Positions 20,125 to 30,573 are shown, numbered from the stretch's first letter. The stretch is 64,000 bases of DNA from Aureobasidium sp. EXF-3400 (GCA_024195585.1 SWBL01000142.1:53729-117728), one strand, 5' to 3'. Notes: generated by a model from the sequence alone, not told the origin. Made by a program: numbers and translations.

Positions 20125-22134
20125 ATGAACAAGGCCCTTTCGTCTTTGTTCAACCTCTTCGCTAAACCATCAACTCTTGGACCTCAGAGACCTACTGCAA
20201 GCTTGAGGACGTTCGCAACAATGCACAAATCCCCCGCGGCAATGCTGAACCGTCCTATCGCAGACGATGTGGACACCTCGATTCATCAACCCAGAGATCC
20301 CAACACACTGAGCAACTATAACGTCTGGAGAACCAAGCATGTAACCGCAGATCTGGAGCTAGAATTCGCCAAGAACAGATGTGTTGGTACCATCAAGTTG
20401 GAGCTGGAGAGGCTCACGAAGGGTCAGGGAAGCGGAAAGATTGTTCTTGATACCAGCTTCCTCGACATTCAAGAAGTCAAGCTTGCCGGCAAGAAAGCCA
20501 AATGGAACCTCGGAGAGAGATTTGAGCCTTATGGAAGTCCTCTCACCATCGAAGTCCCCGATAATCACTCAGGAGATGCCGAGCTTGAGGTCACAATGGC
20601 CACAACTGACAAGTGCACTGCTGTTCAGTGGATGACACCCGAGCAAACTTCCAACAAGAAACACCCTTACATGTTCTCCCAATGTCAAGCTATCCACGCT
20701 CGCTCGCTTTTGCCTTGCCAGGACACTCCCGATGTCAAGTCAACCTTCACCTTCAATATCCGCTCCCCTCTCCCTGTTCTCGCCAGTGGTCTGCCTACTG
20801 GAAACAAGGATTTTCTTCCTGGTCAGGGTGACGCTCCCGGAACTCTTCTCTACACTTTCGACCAAAAGATCCCCATGCCTGTGTATCTCTTCGCTCTCGC
20901 CAGTGGAGATCTTGCTTCTGCTGCCATTGGTCCTCGCAGTTGCGTTCACACTGGTCCTGAGGAGCTCTTGGCTTCGCAGTGGGAATTTGAACCCACCGAG
21001 AAGTTCATCCAGGCTGCCGAGAAAATCGTCTTCCCTTATGCTTGGACCCAGTACAACGTACTTGTTCTGCCTCCTTCCTTCCCCTACGGTGGAATGGAGA
21101 ACCCTATCTTCACGTTCGCAACACCTACTCTTGTCTCCGGCGACCGCGAAAATGTTGATGTTATTGCACATGAGCTTGCCCATTCATGGTCAGGCAATCT
21201 GGTGACTAACTGTTCATGGGAGCACTTCTGGCTCAATGAGGGATGGACAGTGTACCTAGAACGTAGAATCCAGGCCTCCATACATGGCGAGCCTCACAGA
21301 GACTTCAGCGCCATCATTGGTTGGAAGGCTTTGACAGACAGCATCGAGGGATACGGAGCCGAGCACGAATACACAAAACTAATTCCTGACCTCAAGGGCA
21401 AGGACCCCGATGACGCATTCTCCAGCATTCCCTACGAGAAGGGGTTCACCTTCCTCTACTACCTTGAGAAGCTGGTCGGCAAGGAAAAGTGGGACAAATT
21501 CATTCCCCACTACTTCACCACTTTCGCCCAGAAGTCTCTTGACTCCTACGAGTTCAAGGCCACTCTCCTGGACTTCTTTGCCAAGGATGAGAAGGCAACT
21601 GACAGATTGAACTCTGTCGATTGGGATACTTGGTTCTACAAGCCCGGTTATCCTCCCAAGCCCGACTTCGACACCAGCATGGTAGATGTCTGCTACGATC
21701 TGGCCAACAAGTGGGAGTCCCTGAACGGCGGAAGCTCGGACTTCAAGCCTTCAGCTTCGGACATCTCGTCTTGGTCCGCCAACCAATCTGTCGTCTTCCT
21801 CGAGAAGATCCAGACCTGGAAGACCCCTCTCTCGCCCGCTCTCGTGGAGAAGATGGGTGAAGTCTACTCTTACGCTGCATCGAAGAATGTCGAAGTCACC
21901 AGCAGATACATGATCGTTGGTCTCAAGGCAAGATGCGAGAGCGTGTATATTCCTACCACTGAGTTGCTTGGCAGAGTTGGTCGCATGAAGTTCGTGCGCC
22001 CGCTGTACAGAAACTTGAGGGAGTGCGATGAGAAGCTGGCCCAAGAGACCTTCGAGAAGTACAAGGAGTTCTACCACCCTATTTGTAAGGAGATGGCTAG
22101 CAAGGACGTGTATGGTAAGGCCCGTAGTGGTTAG
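20125..22134 (+). CDS. LAP2: Leukotriene-A4-hydrolase-type zinc aminopeptidase (M1 family)
   Basis: 669 residues in one exon. The M1 hallmarks are present: GGMENP (about 321-326) for exopeptidase specificity, and HELAHSWSGN with the downstream WLNEGWTVYLER giving HEXXH-X18-E, the zinc ligands His349, His353 and Glu372. The C-terminal alpha-helical (ARM-like) domain ending in YHPICKEMASKDV is typical of the LTA4 hydrolase subgroup. The enzyme removes N-terminal residues and may have epoxide hydrolase activity. The first 32 residues (rich in Lys, Ser, Phe and Arg, few acids) precede a second ATG at 20221 where cytosolic homologues usually begin. This suggests a possible mitochondrial form in addition to the cytosolic one. 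Confidence 0.93.
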   Translation: MNKALSSLFNLFAKPSTLGPQRPTASLRTFATMHKSPAAMLNRPIADDVDTSIHQPRDPNTLSNYNVWRTKHVTADLELEFAKNRCVGTIKLELERLTKGQGSGKIVLDTSFLDIQEVKLAGKKAKWNLGERFEPYGSPLTIEVPDNHSGDAELEVTMATTDKCTAVQWMTPEQTSNKKHPYMFSQCQAIHARSLLPCQDTPDVKSTFTFNIRSPLPVLASGLPTGNKDFLPGQGDAPGTLLYTFDQKIPMPVYLFALASGDLASAAIGPRSCVHTGPEELLASQWEFEPTEKFIQAAEKIVFPYAWTQYNVLVLPPSFPYGGMENPIFTFATPTLVSGDRENVDVIAHELAHSWSGNLVTNCSWEHFWLNEGWTVYLERRIQASIHGEPHRDFSAIIGWKALTDSIEGYGAEHEYTKLIPDLKGKDPDDAFSSIPYEKGFTFLYYLEKLVGKEKWDKFIPHYFTTFAQKSLDSYEFKATLLDFFAKDEKATDRLNSVDWDTWFYKPGYPPKPDFDTSMVDVCYDLANKWESLNGGSSDFKPSASDISSWSANQSVVFLEKIQTWKTPLSPALVEKMGEVYSYAASKNVEVTSRYMIVGLKARCESVYIPTTELLGRVGRMKFVRPLYRNLRECDEKLAQETFEKYKEFYHPICKEMASKDVYGKARSG

Positions 22135-23081
22135 ACAAGTTTGAGGAATGAATGTACTGCTTACAATCCCATCGGTATCCCATTGGCCAGCGATGTCTCA
22201 AATTGAAGTTGGGCTTACCCCGTTGCAAATTCTCGATCGGTCCAAAGAATCACGAACTCTGACGCGCAAAATGTATCGGATGTTGACATCTGAAGCATAC
22301 GGCCTTTATTACTGGTCAGCTTTCAATTAATTTATGTAATACCAATCCCATGCAGGGAGCAAATATGAACCTTGACACGCAATCATCACCGTGACACCGG
22401 AGCTTTGATGTATTTGCAAAACACAAGCCTTTTTCGCGTGGGGATCGAGTGCTTGTCTCGAGACTTGGCGACGTTTGTCTTTTGCACCACCTGCCACAGC
22501 AGCCTTCTCCAACCTCAGCTCATCTCATGAACAACAATCGACATTGCAAATAGTTGCGGGCGCATCTAGACGCTCATACTCAGACAAAATATATGTATGA
22601 TGACTCCAGTGCTGACCGTACGTTCGAGTCTTGTTGTACTTAACCTTTGCCGCTTCTCCGTACTCCTCAGCGACGTTGGCGCCGCATACGGACGCCCAAA
22701 GCCTATATCGTCGCAGCTTACAGATGAGCAACGCGCGGCCAGCGTTCCTCGCAATTGACAGGCCACGCGTATACGGAAGGCTGGCCTCGCCCGGTCTACT
22801 CCTTCCTCGAAATGTCTTGTACCAGTGCACGTGGAGAGCCGGTGTCTATTATTCGTAAATGCCTCTTTCCGAGAATAGCTGAGGGCATGTCGGAAGTCAC
22901 GCCTCCTATGGTGTCAGTTGCCTCTGTGCTTCCATATGTCCCTTTACATTCCCTCACCGAATCGATTGTTTACTACTGACCGTCTTGCTCATTTGTTATA
23001 CGTCACTCATTTGATCTGTTTCTTTGCAGGACGTGTTGTGCAGAGGACTACAGCGGCGCTTAAACCGATTCTCCCTCGACA
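22135..23081. other. Promoter region of the polyamino-acid-synthetase-like gene
   Basis: 0.95 kb without a supportable gene. A TACGTCA (CRE-like half site) is found at about 22999-23005, some 80 nt upstream of the start codon at 23082. Short frames on both strands are not protein-like. Confidence 0.4.
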
Positions 23082-26000
23082 ATGTCGTACCTAATGCCAC
23101 ATACCCCTGACAACAACCAAAATATCGACCCTCGAATTCTGATAGGAGATGCACCTCTGGATGCGGAACCGATCGCACCGGAGTCGGTGACCACCCTACC
23201 ACAGCTATTCCAACACAAAGCGAAGACTCAGCCTAGCAGCATCGCATACTCCGTACAGACCGACAACGGATTGCAAACAATAACATACGCCGAAGCAGAT
23301 GCCAGAGCATCATCGTTGGCCACATGCATCGCAGCTCTCTCCCAACGCACTGAAGACGACAAAGCACCAACAGTGGCTATTTGGTTGGAAAAAGGCCTTG
23401 ATCTCATCCTCGCTATCCTTGCTACCACATACTCCGGCGCTACATGGCTACCTTTGGATCCAGATGTTCCTGCCGAGCGTGCTGCTGTCTGCGTGGTTGA
23501 CGCTTCGGTTTCTCTGATCATCAGTGATGCAGCGCATGCTGATCAGGTCCAAGAAGTGCAAGAGCGAGTCGCTTCATCAACATCAGCTAGTAGCATATCG
23601 ACGCTTCAGTGCCGCACACTCACCCAACTGACATTAGAAGTACAATCACGAGTATCGCAAGGTCTTGATGCTACTACACTCGCTCCCGTCACTGGACCCC
23701 GACCACGAGATGCTGCCTACCTCATCTACACCTCAGGAACTACTGGCATGCCCAAGGGTATCGCTATTCCACACTCTGCCGCTCTCATGTTCTCCCTCAG
23801 TGAGCGACAAGTTTTAGAAACAAGTCCTCATGACATTGTCTGGAACGGCTTCAGTCCAGCTTTCGACATGTTTGTCGAGGAAATGTGGATCACCATCGCT
23901 GGAGGTGGCCACCTTGCGATAGGTACTCGAGCTGAATGCAGAGATGTGCCAGCTTTGCCAGCAGTCTGGGCAAAGCGTGGCGTCACCGTCGTCAACGCAG
24001 TTCCAACGCTCATCGGCATCATGAACATCGCACGATCGGATGAGGGCGACTCTCTTCTTCCATCATCGATCCGTCTGATCAACCTCGGCGGTGAAGCTTG
24101 TCCGCCTGCCCTGGTCAAAAGTCTTGCAAAGCCTGGCCTTCGTATCATCAACACTTATGGTCCCACAGAGACTACCGTCACTGCCACTTGGGACGAGCTA
24201 CAGCCCGATGTGCCTGTCACAATTGGCAAACCGTTACCCGGATACCATGCCTGTCTACTACCCATCTTCGATGATAGTTCGTCGGCTACTCTTGAGCCTC
24301 TTGAGTGGCGCGAGGGCGTCGAAGGAGAGCTTGCCGTTGGAGGCCCCTGTGTCGGATTAGGATACGTCGGACGTCCTGATCTGACATCAGAAAAATTCCT
24401 CAACCATCCTCTGAGACTCGGCAAAAGCGAGAAGTTGTATCGCACTGGTGATCGCGTACGACTGCAAGCAGACCGCAAAATAATCTTCCTTGGACGCATC
24501 GACACTCAAGTAAAACACCGTGGGTTCCGAATTGAACTTGGCGAGATCGAGTCCCGACTCTACGATGTGCCGGATGTACAAGCTGCAGCTGTTATCTTGG
24601 CTAACGCTGGCTCCGATGCTGCCCGTCTAGAAGCCTTTGTAGTTCTCAAGGATGGCGCTGCTCAGGATATCACCACAATCCGTCAAGTTGCGTTCGAGAG
24701 CTTGCCAGCCTACATGCGTCCGGAGGAAGTATTCTTCCTCGAAGCAAAGGAGATGCCTCGACTACCCAGTGGCAAGATTAATGGAAAAGCACTGCAAGAG
24801 GTATCGACGCGTATCAATGCTGAACGGGCGGCTGTGCGATCGAAGGATGATGACAACGACATCTCGTCAGTGCCTTCTTTCGTCGAAATGGAGGGTGTAC
24901 TGGGTCTGATGCTTGCTACGTTGTCGCCGTTGTTCCCTGGAGTCCGTGTGCAGCCTGATAGTGACATTTTCACCGATCTGGGAGGACACTCATTGATAGC
25001 AGCAATTCTGATCTCACGACTGCGACAGGCAAAGCTTGACAACGATGAGACACGACCTTTCGCTTCAATTGGCCTCGCTGATATCTATGAACTCCGCACA
25101 CCAGCCAGCATCTCATCTCGCTTCGAGATCTCAGAAAAGGTCAAGAACCTTCGGCTCGATCTCCAAGAAATCACCTCACTGGACAGTGACTTTGAAGGAA
25201 CTGGCTCCTGGACTGGCGAGTACCTGCCCGTGTCGCAGACCAAATTCATGCTCTGCGGTATTGCTCAGCTCTTACCTCTTCTGTTCATCTTCTTCCTACA
25301 ATCGATCGAGATTCTGGTTCCTTATCTGCTTTTCGACTTCCACGCCGTCGCTGGTCGCATTGGTCTTGCTATTCTGACAGCCTACGCCGTCTTTGTGGTC
25401 ATTCCACCTGCTTTGAGCATTGTGGCCATTGCAGGTAAATGGTTGATCCTTGGAAAGGCAAAACCAGGCGAGTACCCTCTTTATGGTGTCTACTACTTCC
25501 GCTGGTGGTTTGCAGATCGCTTGGTCTCACTGGCAAATCCGAAGCTGATGGCCGACTCTGGACTGTACCCAATTTTCCTGCGCGCATGCGGTGCGAAAGT
25601 CGGAAAGTTCTGCCATCTTGGTGCACTCCAGATCGGTCCATGTGCTGATCTCGTTGAAATTGGAGATGACGTCGTTATCGGCGGCGATGTTGTGCTTGGT
25701 GCCTGTGTGGTGGAGAGAGGACGATTGGTGCTCCAGAGAGTTGTCATCGAGAATGGAGCATCCATCGGATCACGCTGTGTCATTGAAGGTGGTTCCACTG
25801 TCGGCGAGGAAGCAGAAGTTGCATCGCTTTCCCTGGTCCCTTCTGGCATGATCGTGCCCAGCTTCCATCGTTTCCAGGGATCACCTGCCCGCCTGGACAA
25901 AGTGAAGAAGGCCGAAGACTCTCCTCGCCCACGAGACACCAGACCGTCAAAGGCTAGAGCAACAGCCATGCTACTCGGAAACTCATTTGTCGCGTTCCTG

Positions 26001-27368
26001 GTCTTGCCTCTTCTCTACTTTGTGCCTCAGATTCCAGGTTTGATGCTCTTCGATGTTCTTGACATCCGTTCGATCAGTGGATGGCAACAGACCGCAATCC
26101 TTTCGGTACCCATCGCTTTCGCATATCAGATTCTGGTTTTCTTGCAGCTGCTGGTCTACCGCCATCTCTTCCTCGGACGCCTCAAGGAAGGTACTTACAG
26201 CACATACAGCGTGTTCTACCTTCGCAAGTGGTTCATCGAAAGACTGATGGATCTCGCCCTGGATGTCCTTCATCCCGTATTTGCTACCCTCTACATTGTT
26301 CCTTTTCTTAGAGCGTTGGGTACCAAGATTGGCAAGCGTGCCGAGGTGTCTACCGCTCGCAATGTATCATTCGACCTTCTCGAGATTGGCGAAGAGAGCT
26401 TTGTCGCTGACGCAGTCATCATGGGAGAAGGAGTGGTCAAGGGAAACAAGCTTACTCTGCAAAAGACCAAGCTTGAGCCTCGCGCGTTCGCCGGTAATGC
26501 TTCGGTGCTTCCTCAGGGTACTACATTGGCATCTGGCACTCTTCTCGGTGTTCTATCCATTGCTCCTCCTGCGGACACACAGATGGCGAATAACAGCTCC
26601 TGCTTTGGTTCCCCACCAGTACTGATGCCCAACCGTCAGCGCGCCGAAGGTCACGAGGATAGTCTCCTTTTCCGACCCTCTGCAGGTCGCATCGCCGCAC
26701 GTCTCCTTATCGAAGGTCTCCGTATCGTCGTACCACGCTCGATCATCATTTTCGGTCTGGGCTTCGGACTGCAACTATGTCATGATGGCTATGCCAAGAT
26801 TGGCGCTGTATACACTCTGCTCATGCTGCCTTTGCTCTACCTCATTCTGTTCGCATTGCCGGCTCTGCTGTTCACGGCTCTGATCAAGTGTGTTCTTGTC
26901 GGAAGGTACAAGCCTGCAGAATGGCCACTTTGGAGTCTGAATGTCTGGCTCAGCGAGGCTGTCACCAGCACCTGGGAGACTCTCACCGAACCACTTCTCG
27001 CTGTTCACTTGGTCGGTACACCATACCTCGCTATGTGCTTCCGTCTCATGGGCGTAAACATTGGTTCGAGAGTTACTTTCCTCTCCTCTGACATTACAGA
27101 ATTCGATTGCGTTACACTGGGCGATGAATGTATTGTCAACAGAACTTGTGGTGCTCAAACCCATCTGTTCGAGGACAGAGTCATGAAAGTGGGCAATGTG
27201 GTTTTGGGAAACAGGGCTTGTTTGAAGCCATTCAGTGTTTGTCTTCCTGGTAGCACTATTGAGGATGAAGGTCAACTTGGCGCTTTGAGTCTTTTGATGA
27301 AGGGTGAGGTTTTGCCTAGAGGTACTGCTTGGGAGGGTGCACCTGTTGTTCCTAGAGCGAGGAGATAG
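23082..27368 (+). CDS. Pls-type (epsilon-poly-L-lysine synthetase-like) non-ribosomal peptide synthetase
   Basis: 1,428 residues in a single exon. Residues about 30-580 are an adenylation domain with YLIYTSGTTGMPKG, the NTYGPTETT core, YRTGDRVR, GRIDTQVKHRGFRIELGEIE and the A10 lysine in LPSGKINGKAL. Residues about 605-690 are a thiolation domain, with LGGHSL carrying the phosphopantetheine Ser637. There is no condensation or thioesterase domain. Three similar units follow, each with membrane helices and a soluble module of imperfect hexapeptide repeats (left-handed beta-helix), e.g. LVEIGDDVVIGGDVVLGACV, then the second and third modules near 1030-1170 and 1250-1420. Each module is introduced by a G-[ETR]-Y-x(4)-Y/W-x(3)-[FL]-x-W-like segment. 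This A-T-(TM-TM-C) x3 layout is that of Streptomyces Pls and the fungal VibA-type epsilon-PL synthetase. The predicted product is an isopeptide polymer of an amino acid, probably cationic. Membrane-embedded, likely exporting its product. Confidence 0.85.
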   Translation: MSYLMPHTPDNNQNIDPRILIGDAPLDAEPIAPESVTTLPQLFQHKAKTQPSSIAYSVQTDNGLQTITYAEADARASSLATCIAALSQRTEDDKAPTVAIWLEKGLDLILAILATTYSGATWLPLDPDVPAERAAVCVVDASVSLIISDAAHADQVQEVQERVASSTSASSISTLQCRTLTQLTLEVQSRVSQGLDATTLAPVTGPRPRDAAYLIYTSGTTGMPKGIAIPHSAALMFSLSERQVLETSPHDIVWNGFSPAFDMFVEEMWITIAGGGHLAIGTRAECRDVPALPAVWAKRGVTVVNAVPTLIGIMNIARSDEGDSLLPSSIRLINLGGEACPPALVKSLAKPGLRIINTYGPTETTVTATWDELQPDVPVTIGKPLPGYHACLLPIFDDSSSATLEPLEWREGVEGELAVGGPCVGLGYVGRPDLTSEKFLNHPLRLGKSEKLYRTGDRVRLQADRKIIFLGRIDTQVKHRGFRIELGEIESRLYDVPDVQAAAVILANAGSDAARLEAFVVLKDGAAQDITTIRQVAFESLPAYMRPEEVFFLEAKEMPRLPSGKINGKALQEVSTRINAERAAVRSKDDDNDISSVPSFVEMEGVLGLMLATLSPLFPGVRVQPDSDIFTDLGGHSLIAAILISRLRQAKLDNDETRPFASIGLADIYELRTPASISSRFEISEKVKNLRLDLQEITSLDSDFEGTGSWTGEYLPVSQTKFMLCGIAQLLPLLFIFFLQSIEILVPYLLFDFHAVAGRIGLAILTAYAVFVVIPPALSIVAIAGKWLILGKAKPGEYPLYGVYYFRWWFADRLVSLANPKLMADSGLYPIFLRACGAKVGKFCHLGALQIGPCADLVEIGDDVVIGGDVVLGACVVERGRLVLQRVVIENGASIGSRCVIEGGSTVGEEAEVASLSLVPSGMIVPSFHRFQGSPARLDKVKKAEDSPRPRDTRPSKARATAMLLGNSFVAFLVLPLLYFVPQIPGLMLFDVLDIRSISGWQQTAILSVPIAFAYQILVFLQLLVYRHLFLGRLKEGTYSTYSVFYLRKWFIERLMDLALDVLHPVFATLYIVPFLRALGTKIGKRAEVSTARNVSFDLLEIGEESFVADAVIMGEGVVKGNKLTLQKTKLEPRAFAGNASVLPQGTTLASGTLLGVLSIAPPADTQMANNSSCFGSPPVLMPNRQRAEGHEDSLLFRPSAGRIAARLLIEGLRIVVPRSIIIFGLGFGLQLCHDGYAKIGAVYTLLMLPLLYLILFALPALLFTALIKCVLVGRYKPAEWPLWSLNVWLSEAVTSTWETLTEPLLAVHLVGTPYLAMCFRLMGVNIGSRVTFLSSDITEFDCVTLGDECIVNRTCGAQTHLFEDRVMKVGNVVLGNRACLKPFSVCLPGSTIEDEGQLGALSLLMKGEVLPRGTAWEGAPVVPRARR

Positions 27369-27929
27369 AGGAACCGAGGTCGCTGGGTTGAAGGTGATTG
27401 GACGAATCGGCTGTTCCGTAAAATTAAAAGAGCATTGGGTTTTGGTATCGCTTGTTGGTATTACTTTACCGAATTAGCTGTTAGCATATTTTATAGGCGT
27501 TGCCTGTAGTCTTTTGATGTAAATATATTAGACATGATAATCAACTGTTTTCTTTCCTTCCTTTCCACTCCTTTTCCTAACTAACGTCTAGCTACACTAG
27601 CTCAATTATCGTCTTCTATGGTAAGGCGCCGGAGAGAGACTGGCTGGCGCTAGATCTTACGTACGGTGATAGCCAGTTTTCTAAGAGTACACACATGCAC
27701 GACTGATTGTTTTCTTGACCACAATCGACAGACACAAGAATACAGCGAGAACCCTACAACCATGCAAGCACTCAAGACATTTGTATTTGTCCTTTCTTTT
27801 GCAATACCCCTGCAAGCTATACGTACACGTCTCCCACCATGCTCCCTACATCCCATCTCGCCTCGATTGGTATGTCCTTCCCCCATGTATGGGTCAAATT
27901 CCTCGTCCATGTTTGAATACGCTCTCTCC
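27369..27929. other. Intergenic, convergent 3' regions
   Basis: 560 nt between the Pls-like gene and the DUF4267-like gene, AT-rich in the first half with TTTTATAG and TGTAAATATATTAG signals suitable for 3'-end formation. No gene seen. Confidence 0.4.
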
Positions 27930-28322
27930 TCAGTCGAAGTAGCCTAACAAACCAGCTGCCAGACCCGTTGCGATCGGTACAAGACTCCAGTGCGCCCACT
28001 CCAAGCCCTTCTGTTGCTTTCTCGCTATCCATCCATCACCAAGTAGAGTGGCCACCACTGCCAGCGTAGACAGTCCCAAAGTCTTTGAGTTTCCGTAATG
28101 CCAGATAGAAACTATCGACAGTCCAAGCGAAACTTCTCTAAAGCCGTAAAGTGGAACAAGTAAGTCGGTAAGTCTTTGTGACTCGGGCGATGTTGGGGCT
28201 GCGAGACCAAATGCTCCGATGACAGAGCGTGGGCTGAAGGTTGTGTAGGATCCGCCGATGACGAGGAGGTGGCCGATGGCACCTGCGGCATAGGAAAGGT
28301 ATGGAGAGTCTGAGAAAGGCAT
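27930..28322 (-). CDS. DUF4267-like four-helix membrane protein
   Basis: 130 residues in one exon, starting at the ATG at 28322. The frame is open further upstream but has no earlier ATG. Four hydrophobic segments are seen (about 10-30, 45-62 and 68-96, then the C-terminal 108-128), with the pattern GFREVSLGLSIVSIWHYG followed by LLGDGWIARKQQ. This resembles small fungal membrane proteins of the DUF4267 group, often found beside metabolic genes; the biochemical role is unknown. It is transcribed divergently from a Zn2Cys6 regulator 450 bp away and convergently with the Pls-like synthetase, so it may belong to the same functional group. Confidence 0.7.
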   Translation of the reverse strand: MPFSDSPYLSYAAGAIGHLLVIGGSYTTFSPRSVIGAFGLAAPTSPESQRLTDLLVPLYGFREVSLGLSIVSIWHYGNSKTLGLSTLAVVATLLGDGWIARKQQKGLEWAHWSLVPIATGLAAGLLGYFD

Positions 28323-28771
28323 GATGAAGCCGTTTGGCAATCGCACAGAGTCGTCGTAGTGCTGTCCTTAGAACTGGCTCTGGAAATGTGGTGCGTGTTG
28401 TTTGTTGCGCAGGGAAGCCGCACAGGGAAGTTGTCTGATGTTACGACCTACTACTTTTTATATCAAAAGCTGACCGGTGCGGAGTTCGACCGTCTCGGAC
28501 CTCTCGAGTTTTGAGTCCGATGTGAGAACCTTTCTTTCGCTATTGATTGTTAAGCAACTATCGTTTGAGGTATTTGGGAATTATTTGCGGACTTCTGTTC
28601 GCCATATATTGCCTCAGGTCTGTCAAGTAGGTAACGGTCTGGCGGAATAACATGCGGAAAAAAATCATCGAACGGCTTGCCCTAAGTGTCCGTGCACGCG
28701 GAGCAGTGACTCGCGGTTTCTCTTCGCGACCTTCCTCCTCGGAATAACTACACGCATCACATACTGGCTGG
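28323..28771. other. Divergent promoter between DUF4267-like gene and Zn2Cys6 regulator
   Basis: 450 bp. On the minus strand TATAAAAAGTAG lies at about 28453-28464, suited to the DUF4267-like gene. It also contains the CGG-N7-CCG pair listed separately. No gene here. Confidence 0.5.
28480..28492. promoter_or_regulatory. Inverted CGG-N7-CCG, possible Zn2Cys6 site
   Basis: CGG at 28480-28482 and CCG at 28490-28492 with spacer AGTTCGA, 280 bp upstream of the regulator start and 158 bp upstream of the DUF4267-like start. It has the same spacing as the pair in front of the dioxygenase. Function is inference. Confidence 0.35.
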
Positions 28772-30573
28772 ATGCCCAAAGCGACAGGAAGATCCCACGT
28801 ATCTCGTGCTTGTGACGCATGTCGTCGTCGCAGAGTCCGCTGCCTGGTCTCGACAGAGTCAGCAACGTCATGCAAACAGTGTCTTGACCGGAGCGATACG
28901 TGCACCTACGACATACCTCATAACAGACGTGGGCCTCCTAGGGCACGTCTCAGTGCCGTCGCATCAACAAACACACCCGGAGATGTACACGAACAGGATC
29001 CGGTGCAGCATGAGAATATCCTCACACCTCACAGCGAGCCTCGCAACAATGGGCTCGAGCCGCTCACAGATGCCCCTCCAGCAAGCCATGCTTCGCTGAG
29101 CGATGACATTCCGAGTAGAAGGAGCACTGAGTCGCGGCGAGCAGGTATCTCTCCTAGTCCCCGGCCGCGTCTGGAACCGATGGTCGTGTCGCTTTGCTCT
29201 GAGCAGTTGATGGACACCGCCATACGAGACTATCTGCATCACCTCTATCCGTTGCTCCCGGTGATTCACATTCCTTCTTTCCTTCAACACCTGGACAGCG
29301 GCAGACATACAACCGATGTTCCGTTCTTGTGTTTACTTCTCTCGTTTTTCACACTTGTCTGCTCAATGTTGCCTCGCAGATTCGAACACTATAGAGCTCT
29401 TGACCCTGAATTTGGAAACGAGTTTACCCATCGACGCCAGGTGTTGGACCGGGTTCAGTCACTCATACACAAGATCCAGGGCCCAGATTACTTCGACGAT
29501 CTGACGCTTGTCAAGTGGGCTTCGGCTTATTGTAGGATGAGTGCCTGCGCGTATTTGGGCCTTGTGTCGAGAGCCATGATACTGCGGTCAGAAGCAGAGA
29601 CGATGCTTTTCCAATTGAATTGTCATCGGGTTGTTAGCTACACGGGATTGAATGAGATCGAGGCTCAACTTCGGAAGAAGGCTTTCTGGATGATGGTGAC
29701 TGCGCGCCTGTAAGCTTAGTCTCGCCAGCTGCAAAACGTTCTAAGACCAACTTTTACCACCAGACATAAAGACATTTACGAACTGGCTTGGGATCGCCAC
29801 AGCGATTTGGTCGCTCTTAGAGACAGCGATATCGACTTTCTTATACCTCACGATGTTGACGATGAGTTCATAACAGAGAACGCCGTGTCCAATCAATCGA
29901 CGGATCTTCCATCGCTCGCCGCTGGGTTTAACGCAGAAAAAAGCTTGCTTAGATATCTAATCACGAGCCGAAGGGCCGAGGCTCCGAGGTCTTCTGCTAA
30001 CAACACCTCTAGGACGCGTTCAGAGGTCCTGTCTCAAGATCTGGCATATCTCCTTGACGACATGCCTGCCCCGCTCGAATTGTGGCAGATAAACCACACA
30101 GAAATAACGCAAAGTCCTCTTCGAAGCCTACAGTGGAGTATACAGAGAGCGAATATCCACACAACTCATCTGTGGATTCGTGCCCTCTTTCTCAACCAAG
30201 AAGCTGAACATGTGCATTCCACGAACACACATGCAACAATCGAAGACATATGTCGGCAACTGCTCCACCTCCTTTCGACTTCCAGTCTCGCCAGTCTGGA
30301 ACCGAACGGCCATGTACTTGTAAGCTCGTTTTTCTCAGCTATCGGTAATTGTTAACAGATCATGTTCTCTAGGTCATGAAGATTCGACAAATAGCCGCGA
30401 GCCTTGCCGGCAATGATTTTGACGATCACCGAAGCGAGCAAGTCAAGAACAGGGCGAAAATCTATTTGCAAAAATTTGCTGCTCTCTTGGCTGAGCTGGA
30501 TCACAATTATACCGATGACTTACAATTGGATTCCTCCAGTCTGCTGCTAAGTCGATCAGTACCCGTGCCCTGA
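28772..30573 (+). CDS. Zn2Cys6 transcription factor of the central cluster
   Basis: Exons 28772-29709, 29764-30319 and 30373-30573 give 564 residues. The 54- and 53-nt introns both have GTAAGC donors. The zinc cluster is at the extreme N-terminus: Cys14, 17, 24, 34, 37 and 44 (CX2CX6CX9CX2CX6C) with the basic stretch RRRRVR. A Ser/Pro-rich linker follows, then a middle homology region from about residue 145 (DTAIRDYLHHLYPLLPVIH) through ARRL-type helices to about 470. The C-terminal exon is Leu/Asp-rich. It sits between the Pls-like synthetase with its DUF4267-like neighbour on one side and five enzyme genes on the other, so a pathway-specific regulator is a reasonable inference. The second acceptor could also be the CAG eighteen nt upstream of the one chosen, which would not keep the frame. 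Confidence 0.85.

Noticed and set aside
28470..28530. tRNA-like TTCGACC segment
   Set aside because: No matching D, anticodon or acceptor stems around it.
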